Source: Candidatus Saccharimonadota bacterium (GTDB lineage Bacteria > Patescibacteriota > Saccharimonadia > Saccharimonadales > Saccharimonadaceae). Taken from it: 37,450 nt of DNA. Of the stretch, positions 24,473-32,385 are shown piece by piece. A program made the translations under genes and the position numbers. The stretch's first letter is position 1; each line of letters begins with the position of its first letter. The notes below the pieces were generated by a model. That model had not been told where the DNA came from. It made no database searches and worked only from the letters and a program-made list of their open reading frames with translations. The DNA lies in assembly GCA_030528995.1 (NCBI GenBank), contig JAUMXR010000006.1:1-37450 (forward strand), read 5' to 3'.

Positions 24473-25337
24473 CTTGCTTGCTCCTGGTTTGGCAGTGAGG
24501 ACAAAGGTGGGTACCACGACCGGCTACTTTGATTTTTTGGATTGTGGTGCCGCATCTAGGACAAGGTTGATTTTGGCGGCGGAAAACTTGTGCGAAAAGT
24601 TCGAGATAGTCGCCTTTGGTGCCGTCGGCTTTGACGTAAGTTTGCATGGTGGAGCCACCGGAAGCGATGGATTTGTCCATTACTTCGCAGGCAGCTTTGA
24701 GGAGTTTCGTAGCTTCGGATTTAGTGAGTGAGCCAGATTCGCGCTCGGGATGGATTTGGGCTGCGAAGAGGGCTTCGTCGGCATAGATGTTGCCGAGCCC
24801 ACAGATGATAGATTGGTCTAAAATAGTAGCCTTGATACAAGAATGCGGATGGTGCTGAAGTTTATCATAAAACTCCGTCGGGGCCATGACCCATGGTTCT
24901 TTGGCGAGTTTTCGAATGAAGGAGTCGTTTTCGACCTCGGCGGTAGGCAGAACTTTGATAAAACCAAATTTGCGTTGGTCATTAAAATAAAGGTTGCCGT
25001 GGCTGAGTTTAATAATGACACGAGTCTGCTTGTTGGGTAGAGTGGCGGTAAAATTATCACTGGGATGCCCAGCGGCGTAACGGTCGGATTGATTATCTGG
25101 ATCATAGATGAGCTGGCCAGTCATACGCAAATGGATCATGAGTGAATAATGATTATCCAGGTCAATGATTAAGGCCTTGCCGAAGCGGCGGAGAGCAACT
25201 ACGCTATGATTCTCTGCTTTGTCTTTTGGACCTTGAAAAGATTTCTCACAATTCACAGTGATTGTGAGGATTTTTTGATGTTTGATGAATTGATCTAATC
25301 CACGCCGAATGGTTTCAACTTCTGGTAACTCTGGCAT
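24465..25337 (-). CDS. mutM: Formamidopyrimidine-DNA glycosylase (Fpg)
   Basis: 290 aa. Removes 8-oxoguanine and formamidopyrimidines and cleaves the abasic site. The N-terminus MPELPEVETIRRGL gives the catalytic Pro and Glu, with the conserved Lys in RRFGKALII, the helix-two-turn-helix segment (ICGLGNIYADEALF) and an intact C-terminal zinc finger (CPRC ... CPHC). The zinc finger contrasts with the zinc loss in NrdR and DnaG. The ATG lies 6 nt after an extended -10 (25344-25352). Confidence 0.97.
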   Translation of the reverse strand: MPELPEVETIRRGLDQFIKHQKILTITVNCEKSFQGPKDKAENHSVVALRRFGKALIIDLDNHYSLMIHLRMTGQLIYDPDNQSDRYAAGHPSDNFTATLPNKQTRVIIKLSHGNLYFNDQRKFGFIKVLPTAEVENDSFIRKLAKEPWVMAPTEFYDKLQHHPHSCIKATILDQSIICGLGNIYADEALFAAQIHPERESGSLTKSEATKLLKAACEVMDKSIASGGSTMQTYVKADGTKGDYLELFAQVFRRQNQPCPRCGTTIQKIKVAGRGTHLCPHCQTRSKQDA

Positions 25338-25343
25338 ATCCCT

Positions 25344-25352
25344 ATTCTACCA
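25344..25352 (-). promoter_or_regulatory. Extended -10 promoter of mutM-holA
   Basis: Minus strand TGGTAGAAT, 6 nt before the ATG. Leaderless layout. Confidence 0.65.
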
Positions 25353-25388
25353 TATATATAATATATAGTGAGGCAAAATTGTGGAAAA

Positions 25389-25445
25389 ACGCTATATTTG
25401 GTGTAGAAAAGGTCTTGACATACGCTATATGTAGGGTTAGAATAG
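25389..25445 (+). promoter_or_regulatory. Promoter and direct repeat before the glycyl-radical-like gene
   Basis: TTGACA (25415-25420), 17 nt, TAGAAT (25438-25443) is close to consensus. ACGCTATATTTGGTGTAGAA (25389-25408) and a related copy (25422-25441, ACGCTATATGTAGGGTTAGA) lie 33 bp apart, about three helical turns, which suggests a paired operator or tandem promoters. The leader is about 70 nt. Confidence 0.75.
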
Positions 25446-25519
25446 ATTGTAGGTAATGCTTATTAAATAAATGTCAGTGGATTTTGACCCCAAAATTGCT
25501 GAAAGAAGAAAGGAAAAAA

Positions 25520-25960
25520 ATGAAGAAAATAATTTACAAAAACCCGAATGAGATTGAAAACTTTGATTTGAAAAGATTCGTAAAATCAATTTCGCGTTAC
25601 GCAAAAGTTTCGGAAAAAGAAGTAAAAGAAGCCTTGGCGGAGTTCGACCAATACGAAACTATGCATGTGTCGTGTTTGGTTGAGGTAGGGATGAAGCTAA
25701 TTGGTGAAAAAGCTGGGGATGAAGCGATGAAAGAATACTACAGTGAGCATGCAGAATGGTTTGAAGAAGGCAAGTTTGAAAGACTACGCCGAATTACCGG
25801 ATATTTGGTAGGCACCCTCGATAGATGGAATGATGCCAAGAAGGCAGAAGAAAAGGCACGCGTGAAGCACTGTGTAAACTCTTCGATTGATGATGCCGAG
25901 CGATTAGCTGCGCTTGAAACACAAGCAATGGAGCAAAACATTGCTTACGCTACGGCTTAA
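25520..25960 (+). CDS. Stand-alone NrdD-like glycyl-radical-domain protein
   Basis: 146 aa from the ATG at 25520, chosen over 25484 because of AAAGGA just upstream. The C-terminal part, LRRITGYLVGTLDRWNDAKK then AEEKARVKH, follows the glycyl-radical tail of anaerobic ribonucleotide reductase NrdD (RRVCGYLG... and a final RVKH in E. coli), with Gly94 in the radical position. The NrdD Cys4 zinc site before this motif is absent. The N-terminal 80 residues are helical and faintly resemble an ATP-cone. Known parallel: YfiD/GrcA, a spare glycyl-radical part for pyruvate formate-lyase. No nrdD or nrdG is in the window. It has a strong promoter and terminator of its own. Confidence 0.7.
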   Translation: MKKIIYKNPNEIENFDLKRFVKSISRYAKVSEKEVKEALAEFDQYETMHVSCLVEVGMKLIGEKAGDEAMKEYYSEHAEWFEEGKFERLRRITGYLVGTLDRWNDAKKAEEKARVKHCVNSSIDDAERLAALETQAMEQNIAYATA

Positions 25961-25973
25961 GATGAGATTCAGC

Positions 25974-26006
25974 AAAATAGCGACTCCAAAGGTCGCTATT
26001 TTTTTT
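25974..26006 (+). terminator. Terminator of the glycyl-radical-like gene
   Basis: Perfect 11-bp stem AAAATAGCGAC / GTCGCTATTTT with a run of eight T. It may also serve convergent polA. Confidence 0.9.
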
Positions 26007-26021
26007 GAGCTTGAAGACAGA

Positions 26022-28418
26022 TTAGAGCTCGCCCCAACTATGCCCAGAAGTAACTTCAACGGCAAGTTTGATTTTGAGTTCAGGGGCAACGGATTCCATT
26101 TTGGTCTTGAGGACGGAGGAGACGGCGTCTTTTTGGGCTTCATCACATTCGACGATGAGGGAGTCGTGGACTTGCATGATGAGATTGGCGCCTTCCGGCA
26201 GAGCTTGGTCGACCATGAGCATGGCGCGTTTCATGAGGTCGGCTTCGGTACCTTGGATGGGCATATTCTGGGCGGCGCGTTCGGCGGCTTGACGAATGAC
26301 AAAATTGCTAGATTTAACATCTGGAGTGGGGCGACGACGGCCATAATAGGTTTCGACATAGCCTTGTTCCCTAGCCTGTTTGAGGATTTCATCTAATTTT
26401 TGCTTGATGGGGGCACGCAAGGCGAAGTAATTGTCAATAAACACTTTAGCTTCTGCGATGGGCATGTGGGCGGCGTCGGAGAGACCTTTGACGCTCATGC
26501 CGTATAGAATACCGAAGTTAATAACCTTAGCGGCACGGCGCTGTTCCTTGGTGACTTGGCCCATGGGGACATTAAAGGCTTCGGAAGCGGTCTTGGTATG
26601 GATATCAATATCGTGGTTGAAGTCGTCGATAAGAGCTTGGTCGCCTGAAAGAATAGCAGCAAGACGAAGTTCGAACTGCGAATAGTCGGCGGAGACCAAA
26701 ACCTTACCCTTTGGCGCAATGAAGCCTTGGCGAATACGTTTACCCTCCTCAGTGCGAACGGGGATGTTCTGGAGATTGGGGTCCTTGGAGCTGAGACGCC
26801 CGGTGGCGGTGACATTTTGGGTAAAGGTGGTATGAATGCGGTCGTTGTCGTCAGCAAGATCTGGCATAGGTATAATATAAGTGTTCAATAGCTTCGTGGC
26901 TTCGCGATATTCGATAATCTTGGCGATAATAGGATGAGCATCTTTTAGCTTGTCGAGCTCCTTGGCGCCAGTGGAATAACCACGAGTGGTTTTCTTGATA
27001 CCTTTAGCCGGAAGCTGAAGCTTAGAGAAAAGAACGTCAGAAAGCTGAACGGGGGAGTTGGGGTTAAAATCGACCCCCGCGAGAGCTTGAATCTCGCGTT
27101 CCAAAATAGCAACATCGGCGGCATATTCAGCTTCTAGTTGCTTGAAATATTTGCGATCAATCAACATACCTTTTCTTTCCATTTTGTAGAGTACTGGGAT
27201 GAGAGGAAGATCAAAATCAGTGTATATATTATATAATCGTGGATAATTTTGAAAGGCTTTGATTTGGTTCTGGTACTCTTCTTCGGGGACAACAAGTTGA
27301 GGAATGTCGCGTGCGAGGGGATTTAACAAAAAAGCGGCTTGACCGAGGTCCCAAAAGGACTCACCTGCAAGTATTTTTTCGGCCGTCTTCTCGTCATTGT
27401 GCATTAGGTGTTTAATGTCCCAATCGATAATCATATCTTTAGAAGACGAAGGACTGATAATTTCTCGGGGCGCGTCGCCGTCGCCCGTCGGCACGGGGAC
27501 GGCGCGCTCGTCCTCGCCTTGCCAGGCTCCGGATCCCCTCGAAATCACAGTCCCTTCGTCTTCTTTAGCAAATTTACGAATGAGAGAGTTAAACTCTAAT
27601 TTCTTCAGGGAGGAGATGACGCAGGGGCGGTCGAAGGTGAAGTCGGGGAGGTCGGAGAGACTCACGGGGGCGTCAAACATGATTTGAGCTAACTGTTTAG
27701 ACATATAGGCGGAGTCGCGGCCGGATTCGAGTTTGGTTTTGGTGGAACCAGAGATTTGGTCTATGTGGGCATAGATACCGTCGAGGTCCTGATAGTCGTT
27801 TAGGAGCTTAGCGGCGGTTTTCTCGCCGATGCCAGGAACGCCTGGGATATTATCAGAGGAATCACCTTTGAGAGATTTGAGGTCAAGGAATTGGGATTTC
27901 TTAATGCCATATTTGGCTTCGATTTCCGCAATATCGATTTGCTCAATGTTGCTAAAACCTTTGAGGATGCGCCACATATGAGTGTTACTGTCGACAATTT
28001 GAAGCATATCGAGGTCGGAAGAGATGATAAAAGTTTCCCAGTCGCCAGCGTCATCAGCTTGTTTACTCAAAGTACCAATGATGTCATCGGCTTCGTAATC
28101 TTCGATCTCAACAAAATCCCAGCCTAGGTCAAGTACTAGTTCTTTGAGCAAAGGGATCTGAGTGTAAAAATCTTCACCCGGCTTGACGCGACCAGCTTTG
28201 TAATCTTTGAAGATGGCGCGACGCTTAGAAGTGGAAGATTTGGAGTCCCAGGCGACGACGACTTTGGTGGGGTTTAACTTTTTGACGATTTCCATAGCGA
28301 TGGCAGCAAAGCCATAAACGCCACCCGTGGGAGTGCCGTCGGAGAGGCTAAGCGCGCCCATGGCGTAATAGCCACGATAGAAAACTGATTTGCCGTCAAT
28401 TAAAACTAGTCTTTTCAT
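26022..28418 (-). CDS. polA: DNA polymerase I
   Basis: 798 aa, shorter than E. coli (928). N-terminal 5'-3' exonuclease (about 1-280, MKRLVLIDGKSVFYRGYYAM and the acidic DYEADDIIG and SSDLDML motifs), a reduced middle region without recognisable 3'-5' exonuclease residues, and a complete polymerase domain: motif A DYSQFELRL (about 577), motif B RRAAKVINFGILYG (about 625-640), motif C QVHDSLIVE (about 747). Acts in repair and Okazaki-fragment processing. Residues about 286-326, between the exonuclease and the vestigial domain, come from a palindromic element (27441-27564). It is the last gene of a kinase-membrane protein-polA unit: the ATG begins 1 nt after the previous stop. Confidence 0.97.
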   Translation of the reverse strand: MKRLVLIDGKSVFYRGYYAMGALSLSDGTPTGGVYGFAAIAMEIVKKLNPTKVVVAWDSKSSTSKRRAIFKDYKAGRVKPGEDFYTQIPLLKELVLDLGWDFVEIEDYEADDIIGTLSKQADDAGDWETFIISSDLDMLQIVDSNTHMWRILKGFSNIEQIDIAEIEAKYGIKKSQFLDLKSLKGDSSDNIPGVPGIGEKTAAKLLNDYQDLDGIYAHIDQISGSTKTKLESGRDSAYMSKQLAQIMFDAPVSLSDLPDFTFDRPCVISSLKKLEFNSLIRKFAKEDEGTVISRGSGAWQGEDERAVPVPTGDGDAPREIISPSSSKDMIIDWDIKHLMHNDEKTAEKILAGESFWDLGQAAFLLNPLARDIPQLVVPEEEYQNQIKAFQNYPRLYNIYTDFDLPLIPVLYKMERKGMLIDRKYFKQLEAEYAADVAILEREIQALAGVDFNPNSPVQLSDVLFSKLQLPAKGIKKTTRGYSTGAKELDKLKDAHPIIAKIIEYREATKLLNTYIIPMPDLADDNDRIHTTFTQNVTATGRLSSKDPNLQNIPVRTEEGKRIRQGFIAPKGKVLVSADYSQFELRLAAILSGDQALIDDFNHDIDIHTKTASEAFNVPMGQVTKEQRRAAKVINFGILYGMSVKGLSDAAHMPIAEAKVFIDNYFALRAPIKQKLDEILKQAREQGYVETYYGRRRPTPDVKSSNFVIRQAAERAAQNMPIQGTEADLMKRAMLMVDQALPEGANLIMQVHDSLIVECDEAQKDAVSSVLKTKMESVAPELKIKLAVEVTSGHSWGEL
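27441..27564. repeat. In-frame palindromic element inside polA
   Basis: Arms 27442-27470 and 27535-27563 are inverted copies with a few mismatches (GAAGACGAAGG... both ends). On the coding strand the core has CCCGT-GCCG-ACGGG, the same hairpin as in the ileS and argS elements, and the encoded peptide keeps a TVISRGSG motif comparable to the ETV...G of the other two. The base composition is much more GC-rich than the surrounding gene. Confidence 0.8.
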
Positions 28419-28419
28419 A

Positions 28420-28857
28420 TTATAGTCCTATATACTCGCGTCCGATTTTGCGCGAAATTAATGATTTAATAGTGGCGAGGATGCGGGGTTTCTCTTGACA
28501 ACTGCCGAGTTCGCAGAGCTCAATGGTCTCTGTATCATATTGCAGTGTAGTGGTATTGAGGTTGTCATATATTAAAACCGCCCGATTCACCCCTTCGTCA
28601 GTGCGACTTTCGTCTTCAACTAATATTTTGTCGTCATAAATATAATAGCGAGTGCGGATATTGCTACCTTCAATATAATTATCAGTGACTGAAAACCTGT
28701 AGCCTTCGGGGACGGAGGCAGAAACTTCACCGTTCATCATGGTGATAAAGGCGTAGATTAATAAACCTATACAGATGGCAGCGAAACCCCAAAGAGTGTA
28801 GCGCATTAAATTGCCCTTTTTGTAAGCAACATTTGAAAGCTTCGCTATATCGGTCAA
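28420..28857 (-). CDS. Single-span membrane protein, 145 aa
   Basis: A short cytoplasmic N-terminus, one membrane span at about residues 19-42 (YTLWGFAAICIGLLIYAFIT), then an external domain of about 100 residues rich in Tyr, Asp and Thr with a cysteine pair (CELGSC). No family recognised. The ATG overlaps the kinase stop as ATGA, and its TAA is 1 nt before the polA ATG, so it is the middle gene of a tightly coupled trio. The functional link to PolA is unclear and may be only transcriptional. Confidence 0.75.
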   Translation of the reverse strand: MTDIAKLSNVAYKKGNLMRYTLWGFAAICIGLLIYAFITMMNGEVSASVPEGYRFSVTDNYIEGSNIRTRYYIYDDKILVEDESRTDEGVNRAVLIYDNLNTTTLQYDTETIELCELGSCQEKPRILATIKSLISRKIGREYIGL

Positions 28858-29420
28858 AATTCAATCTCCTTTAGGATTTTATCTAGTGCGGCATTGGTTT
28901 CCTCTATAGTGCCGTTATTCAAAATATAATAGTCAGCGGCAGCGATGGGGCCGCCTTTTTCGAGGTTCTCGATTTCACTGCGATCTCGTTCACGAATGGC
29001 CTTGCCATCGAAAGAGCGCTCTGGGCGCTTGGCGACACGTTCGTAACGAAGATGCTTATCTACCACAACGGCGATAAAGGTGAGGGTTTTGGGAAATTCG
29101 TGTTTCAGAGTTTTGTATTCTGTCCAGGAGTAGACGCCGTCTAAGATGATGCGTTTCTGGCCGGCTTGGATAAGGTCTTTGGTTTCTGCGATGACTTGTC
29201 TGACGACCCAGTCCTTCCCTTCCTCTTCGCGAATTTGTTCACGAAACTTTTTTTCCGACTCGCCGTCTTCAGTGCGAGGGATGCCGCGTTTTTCCATTTC
29301 TTTGTAAATCATGCCACCAAAGTAAACTTTTGGGTAGCCTTTGTTGGTTAAGTGGTCTACTAAAACTGATTTGCCGGAGCCGGACATACCGACGATGGCG
29401 ATGATTTTTACATTGTCCAT
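28854..29420 (-). CDS. P-loop kinase, dephospho-CoA-kinase/UPF0200-like
   Basis: 188 aa. Walker A GMSGSGKS at residues 11-18, a Walker-B-like IILDGVYSWTEY, and an arginine-rich lid (RYERVAKRPERS). The pattern is closest to dephospho-CoA kinase and the archaeal UPF0200 nucleotide kinases, which share the same fold. Substrate cannot be assigned from the sequence alone. The ATG lies 6 nt after an extended -10 (TGCTATACT), so it leads a leaderless operon with the membrane protein and polA. The promoter is back to back with that of the APH-like gene. Confidence 0.7.
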   Translation of the reverse strand: MDNVKIIAIVGMSGSGKSVLVDHLTNKGYPKVYFGGMIYKEMEKRGIPRTEDGESEKKFREQIREEEGKDWVVRQVIAETKDLIQAGQKRIILDGVYSWTEYKTLKHEFPKTLTFIAVVVDKHLRYERVAKRPERSFDGKAIRERDRSEIENLEKGGPIAAADYYILNNGTIEETNAALDKILKEIEF

Positions 29421-29426
29421 AGATAT

Positions 29427-29450
29427 AGTATAGCATACCTGTGATATAAT
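29427..29450. promoter_or_regulatory. Divergent extended -10 promoters in a 36-bp gap
   Basis: Minus: TGCTATACT (29427-29435), ATG 6 nt on at 29420. Plus: TGATATAAT (29442-29450), ATG 6 nt on at 29457. Both genes would be leaderless, and two polymerases could hardly bind at once. Confidence 0.75.
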
Positions 29451-29456
29451 GGGGGC

Positions 29457-30269
29457 ATGAGTAATTTTTTTACTACTTCTGACCCTCTAGACGAAATTAT
29501 ACAGGAAACGATGAGCGACAAGCAGGTGACGAAAACGGAGCATATTTTGACGGGGTGGACCAACATCGTGATTGAAGTGACGACTGACAAGGGGTCGTAT
29601 TTTTTCAGGTTCCCGAGAAATCCTTTTTGGTCGCGGATGATTGTGAAAGACGCAGCGGTTTGTAATTTTGTAGATGGGAAAACCAGTTATTATACTCCAC
29701 AAATGAAGCTTTACTATGATGCAAAGGGACGACCATTTTCGGTACATGAAAAAATAGAAGGATACACACTGGGGGACAGAATCTATCATTTATCGCATAC
29801 TGCGATTACGGGCGTGGCATATGACGCGGCTAAGTTTATAAAAGAGTTGTCGGGCATTGATCTCGCGAAAGCACCGAAAGAAGTGAAATTCCCGCTATCG
29901 GAATTTTTACACGAATTAGATTATGAACACTACGATAAGCATATCGATGCGGACCACAAATACATCAAGGACACGGAGGGTGATTCCCTAGTCCACGGTG
30001 ATTTAAACCTTGGAAACATTTTGCTTGATGAGAACGATAAGATGATTGGCGTGATTGATTTTTGTTTTGCGGGAACTGGGAATCCAAATATGGACGTGGC
30101 GCGGATGGTATCAAGACCGGCACCGAAAGAATTTCAGAAGGCGTTTTTGAATTATTTTGATAATACTAAAGAAATAGAGCGAATGAAAAAGGCTTGGAAA
30201 CATATTGACAATGGCTATGCGGAACATATCCGAACGCATTTCCCAGAAATTAATCTCAACCAACTTTAA
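29457..30269 (+). CDS. Aminoglycoside/choline-kinase-like phosphotransferase
   Basis: 270 aa. The kinase-fold signature of the APH/choline kinase superfamily is clear: LVHGDLNLGNILLDE (catalytic HGDLNLGN, H180 to N187) followed by GVIDFCFAGTGNPNMDVARM with the metal-binding Asp. The N-terminal lobe carries a plausible ATP-binding lysine/arginine region (SYFFRFPRN). The substrate could be a sugar, choline or a small molecule; antibiotic resistance is not implied. It stands alone on plus, leaderless from the divergent promoter, and converges on the zeta-like gene with 1 nt between stops. Confidence 0.85.
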   Translation: MSNFFTTSDPLDEIIQETMSDKQVTKTEHILTGWTNIVIEVTTDKGSYFFRFPRNPFWSRMIVKDAAVCNFVDGKTSYYTPQMKLYYDAKGRPFSVHEKIEGYTLGDRIYHLSHTAITGVAYDAAKFIKELSGIDLAKAPKEVKFPLSEFLHELDYEHYDKHIDADHKYIKDTEGDSLVHGDLNLGNILLDENDKMIGVIDFCFAGTGNPNMDVARMVSRPAPKEFQKAFLNYFDNTKEIERMKKAWKHIDNGYAEHIRTHFPEINLNQL

Positions 30270-30270
30270 A

Positions 30271-31077
30271 CTAAAATTCGGCTTCTACAAGATATTTAAT
30301 TTTGGCGTCACGGCGGGTGTCGTCGTCTTTTCTAGGTAAATCTTCTCGAGTGGAATAATCTTCGAATTTATCAAGACAATTACGGATGGGGCCATCATAG
30401 ATGGGTGGTTTATCATAAACGCTCCAAATAATAATATGGGTGTCAGGGGCATTGGTGGCATAAAAACTAAGGGCCTTCGATGTGGCACGAATGAATTCTT
30501 GCTCAGTTTCTTTGGAATGGCGCCAGGCGCGACCGGCTAAGTATTGTTCGGTGACGGTAGGAGAAACCGCAATCATTAAAATTAGCATTTCGTAATTCCC
30601 TGCCTTCAATAGTTTCAGGAGGATGCCTTCCATTTCGGGATCAAGCAAAGTTACATCTAATAAAATATCGTAACCACCTTTGATGAGTTCTGACAAGGTG
30701 AGGAAAAGCATGATAGTAGAGAATTCATCGGTCATTTTGCGAAGATTTTCGTCACCGTAATAATCTTTGATGGCTTGATAATGTGGATGATATTCTACAA
30801 ATTTGCGAGCGGCCATCAAGATTGGTTCGTAATTATGCTTTTCGCAATAGGCTTCGACGGCGGGGAGAATTTGAGTGGTTTTGCCAGAACCAGAGATACC
30901 GGCAATACGAATGAGGCGGTGGTTTTTGGTGGTAGAAAGGGTAAAATCTTCAATGACTTTCTTAAGAATGGCTGGATATTCGGCTAAACCAACTTGCCAT
31001 TCTGGCTTGACTTCACTCGGCCAGTGGGCTTTCATGTATTTAATGATTTGTTCTAGTTCTCGATTGTCTTCAGACAT
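30271..31077 (-). CDS. Zeta-toxin-like P-loop kinase
   Basis: 268 aa. Walker A AGISGSGKTTQ (G60-T68) followed by the zeta-like segment EPILMAARKFVEYHPHYQAI and a long helical half. In zeta toxins this fold phosphorylates UDP-N-acetylglucosamine and blocks wall synthesis. The family call is by pattern and moderate; other zeta-like kinases are not toxins. No epsilon-type antitoxin ORF lies beside it. Its start is inside the last 25 nt of the lipid-kinase gene, so it is coupled to that gene. The stop abuts the convergent APH-like stop. Confidence 0.65.
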   Translation of the reverse strand: MSEDNRELEQIIKYMKAHWPSEVKPEWQVGLAEYPAILKKVIEDFTLSTTKNHRLIRIAGISGSGKTTQILPAVEAYCEKHNYEPILMAARKFVEYHPHYQAIKDYYGDENLRKMTDEFSTIMLFLTLSELIKGGYDILLDVTLLDPEMEGILLKLLKAGNYEMLILMIAVSPTVTEQYLAGRAWRHSKETEQEFIRATSKALSFYATNAPDTHIIIWSVYDKPPIYDGPIRNCLDKFEDYSTREDLPRKDDDTRRDAKIKYLVEAEF

Positions 31078-31961
31078 TTTTTGCTCTTTCTGATTTCGAT
31101 TTTATTAATTCCTTCTAGTTTAATGGATTCACCTTCGGCTTGAAGCGTAACATTGGCGGGATGAGCGAATTCTAAAATGTCGCCCTCGGTGGGAGTGCCT
31201 GGAATACGGGAAAAGATGCTCCTTAGCATTAATTTTGCAAGACGGAAAAAATTAGCAAGACGATCGGTCTCGTGGCGGAAGTGGGTTGGATCACGATAAT
31301 CTTCCCCACCTTTCATTACTCTAGCCATGCTACGGCCATTGACGGCGGCGTAGTCGGTGGTTTTGGCTGGTTGAAGAACGCCGTTTAGCTTGAATTCTGG
31401 AATAAAAATGTGTTTGTGGCGGTGTTTGAAATACCAACCGGCCAGATTGGTATAAGAACTAATTTTGCGACCAAAGCCGCTTTTTAGCTTGGCGCGCATT
31501 TTGGGCGAATCGTAAATCTGGACAGCTTCGGCGGTCATGCCGATGGTGACGTAGCAAGTTGCGTAGCGGAAAAATTTCCCGTCTACGAAAATTTCTAAAG
31601 GATAATAATTCGTAATGCGACTATCGCTTTTCATGATATCATCTAAAGTTTTTGTGCCGAGAGTTCGCGCCAAATCATTGAAGTTGCCGTATGGGAGTGC
31701 GGCGAGGGTGACGTCTTTGCTGGATTTCAGAATCGCATTGGATGCAATAATACCAGTAGCGTCACCACCAGCGGAGATTATTAAATCATCATCTTTGAGC
31801 AGTTTGGCTAGTTTGGCGATGTTGTCATCAAGATTAGTGGGAGTAACTTCATATTTACCGATGAGGTGACCTTTTAGCTTGGAGACTTTATCTATCACTT
31901 CAGTGCGAACGTCGGCATAACGCGAGGAACGAGGATTATAAACAATTAGAGTGCGTTTCAT
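31053..31961 (-). CDS. Diacylglycerol/lipid kinase family protein (YegS/BmrU-like)
   Basis: 302 aa. The nucleotide-binding signature IISAGGDATG (residues 61-70) stands where the GGDGT motif is expected, and LPYGNFNDLART matches the P-GT-ND-AR motif. The C-terminal beta domain is present with EGDILEFAHP. Such proteins phosphorylate diacylglycerol or related lipids at the membrane. Gly to Ala in the GGDGT motif is a mild change seen in some relatives. It lies 7 nt after the pilin gene and overlaps the zeta-like gene by 25 nt, completing a dnaG-rpoD-pilin-lipid kinase-zeta run. Confidence 0.88.
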   Translation of the reverse strand: MKRTLIVYNPRSSRYADVRTEVIDKVSKLKGHLIGKYEVTPTNLDDNIAKLAKLLKDDDLIISAGGDATGIIASNAILKSSKDVTLAALPYGNFNDLARTLGTKTLDDIMKSDSRITNYYPLEIFVDGKFFRYATCYVTIGMTAEAVQIYDSPKMRAKLKSGFGRKISSYTNLAGWYFKHRHKHIFIPEFKLNGVLQPAKTTDYAAVNGRSMARVMKGGEDYRDPTHFRHETDRLANFFRLAKLMLRSIFSRIPGTPTEGDILEFAHPANVTLQAEGESIKLEGINKIEIRKSKKCLKTIEN

Positions 31962-31968
31962 AATTATT

Positions 31969-32379
31969 TTAATTAAAGCCAGGCAGAAGCCACTTCAGGA
32001 CAGCATAAAGGAGGACATAGGCTACTAGACCAATAATTATTTCAAACATACGGCGTTTGGCTTTTTTGGCTTTCTCTTCATTTCCTCCTGAAGTGAGATA
32101 CTGGATGCCCACTATAGAGATGCCGATAAGCCCCAAAATACCGATGCCGATAGTCATAATATCAACTACAAGGTTAAGAATGTCGGTAACACCAGAGCCA
32201 TTACCATCGTCACAGCTGCAATTGTACTCCCCTTTTTCGTTTTTGGTACCATCCTGGTCGCATTTGTCTGTGCCCACAACTGAAGTGATAACACATTTTT
32301 GCTCTGCAGCAAGAACTGGAGTCGCCACCACGAAGAGGCTTATAGCAACCAACATCAGGCTAAGAAGAAACTTTCGCAT
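31969..32379 (-). CDS. VirB2/TrbC-like pilin (CPR T4SS-pilin type)
   Basis: 136 aa. Signal peptide 1-24 (ends PVLA), an external loop with four cysteines (C29, C40, C54, C56) and two membrane spans (about 70-93 and 108-130) separated by a short, strongly basic loop (TSGGNEEKAKKAKRRMFE). This is the layout of the small VirB2/TrbC-type pilins common in CPR genomes. No other secretion genes are in the window. It starts 6 nt after the rpoD stop with GAGGT as ribosome-binding site, so it is co-expressed with the main sigma factor. Confidence 0.8.
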   Translation of the reverse strand: MRKFLLSLMLVAISLFVVATPVLAAEQKCVITSVVGTDKCDQDGTKNEKGEYNCSCDDGNGSGVTDILNLVVDIMTIGIGILGLIGISIVGIQYLTSGGNEEKAKKAKRRMFEIIIGLVAYVLLYAVLKWLLPGFN

Positions 32380-32385
32380 ATGTTT

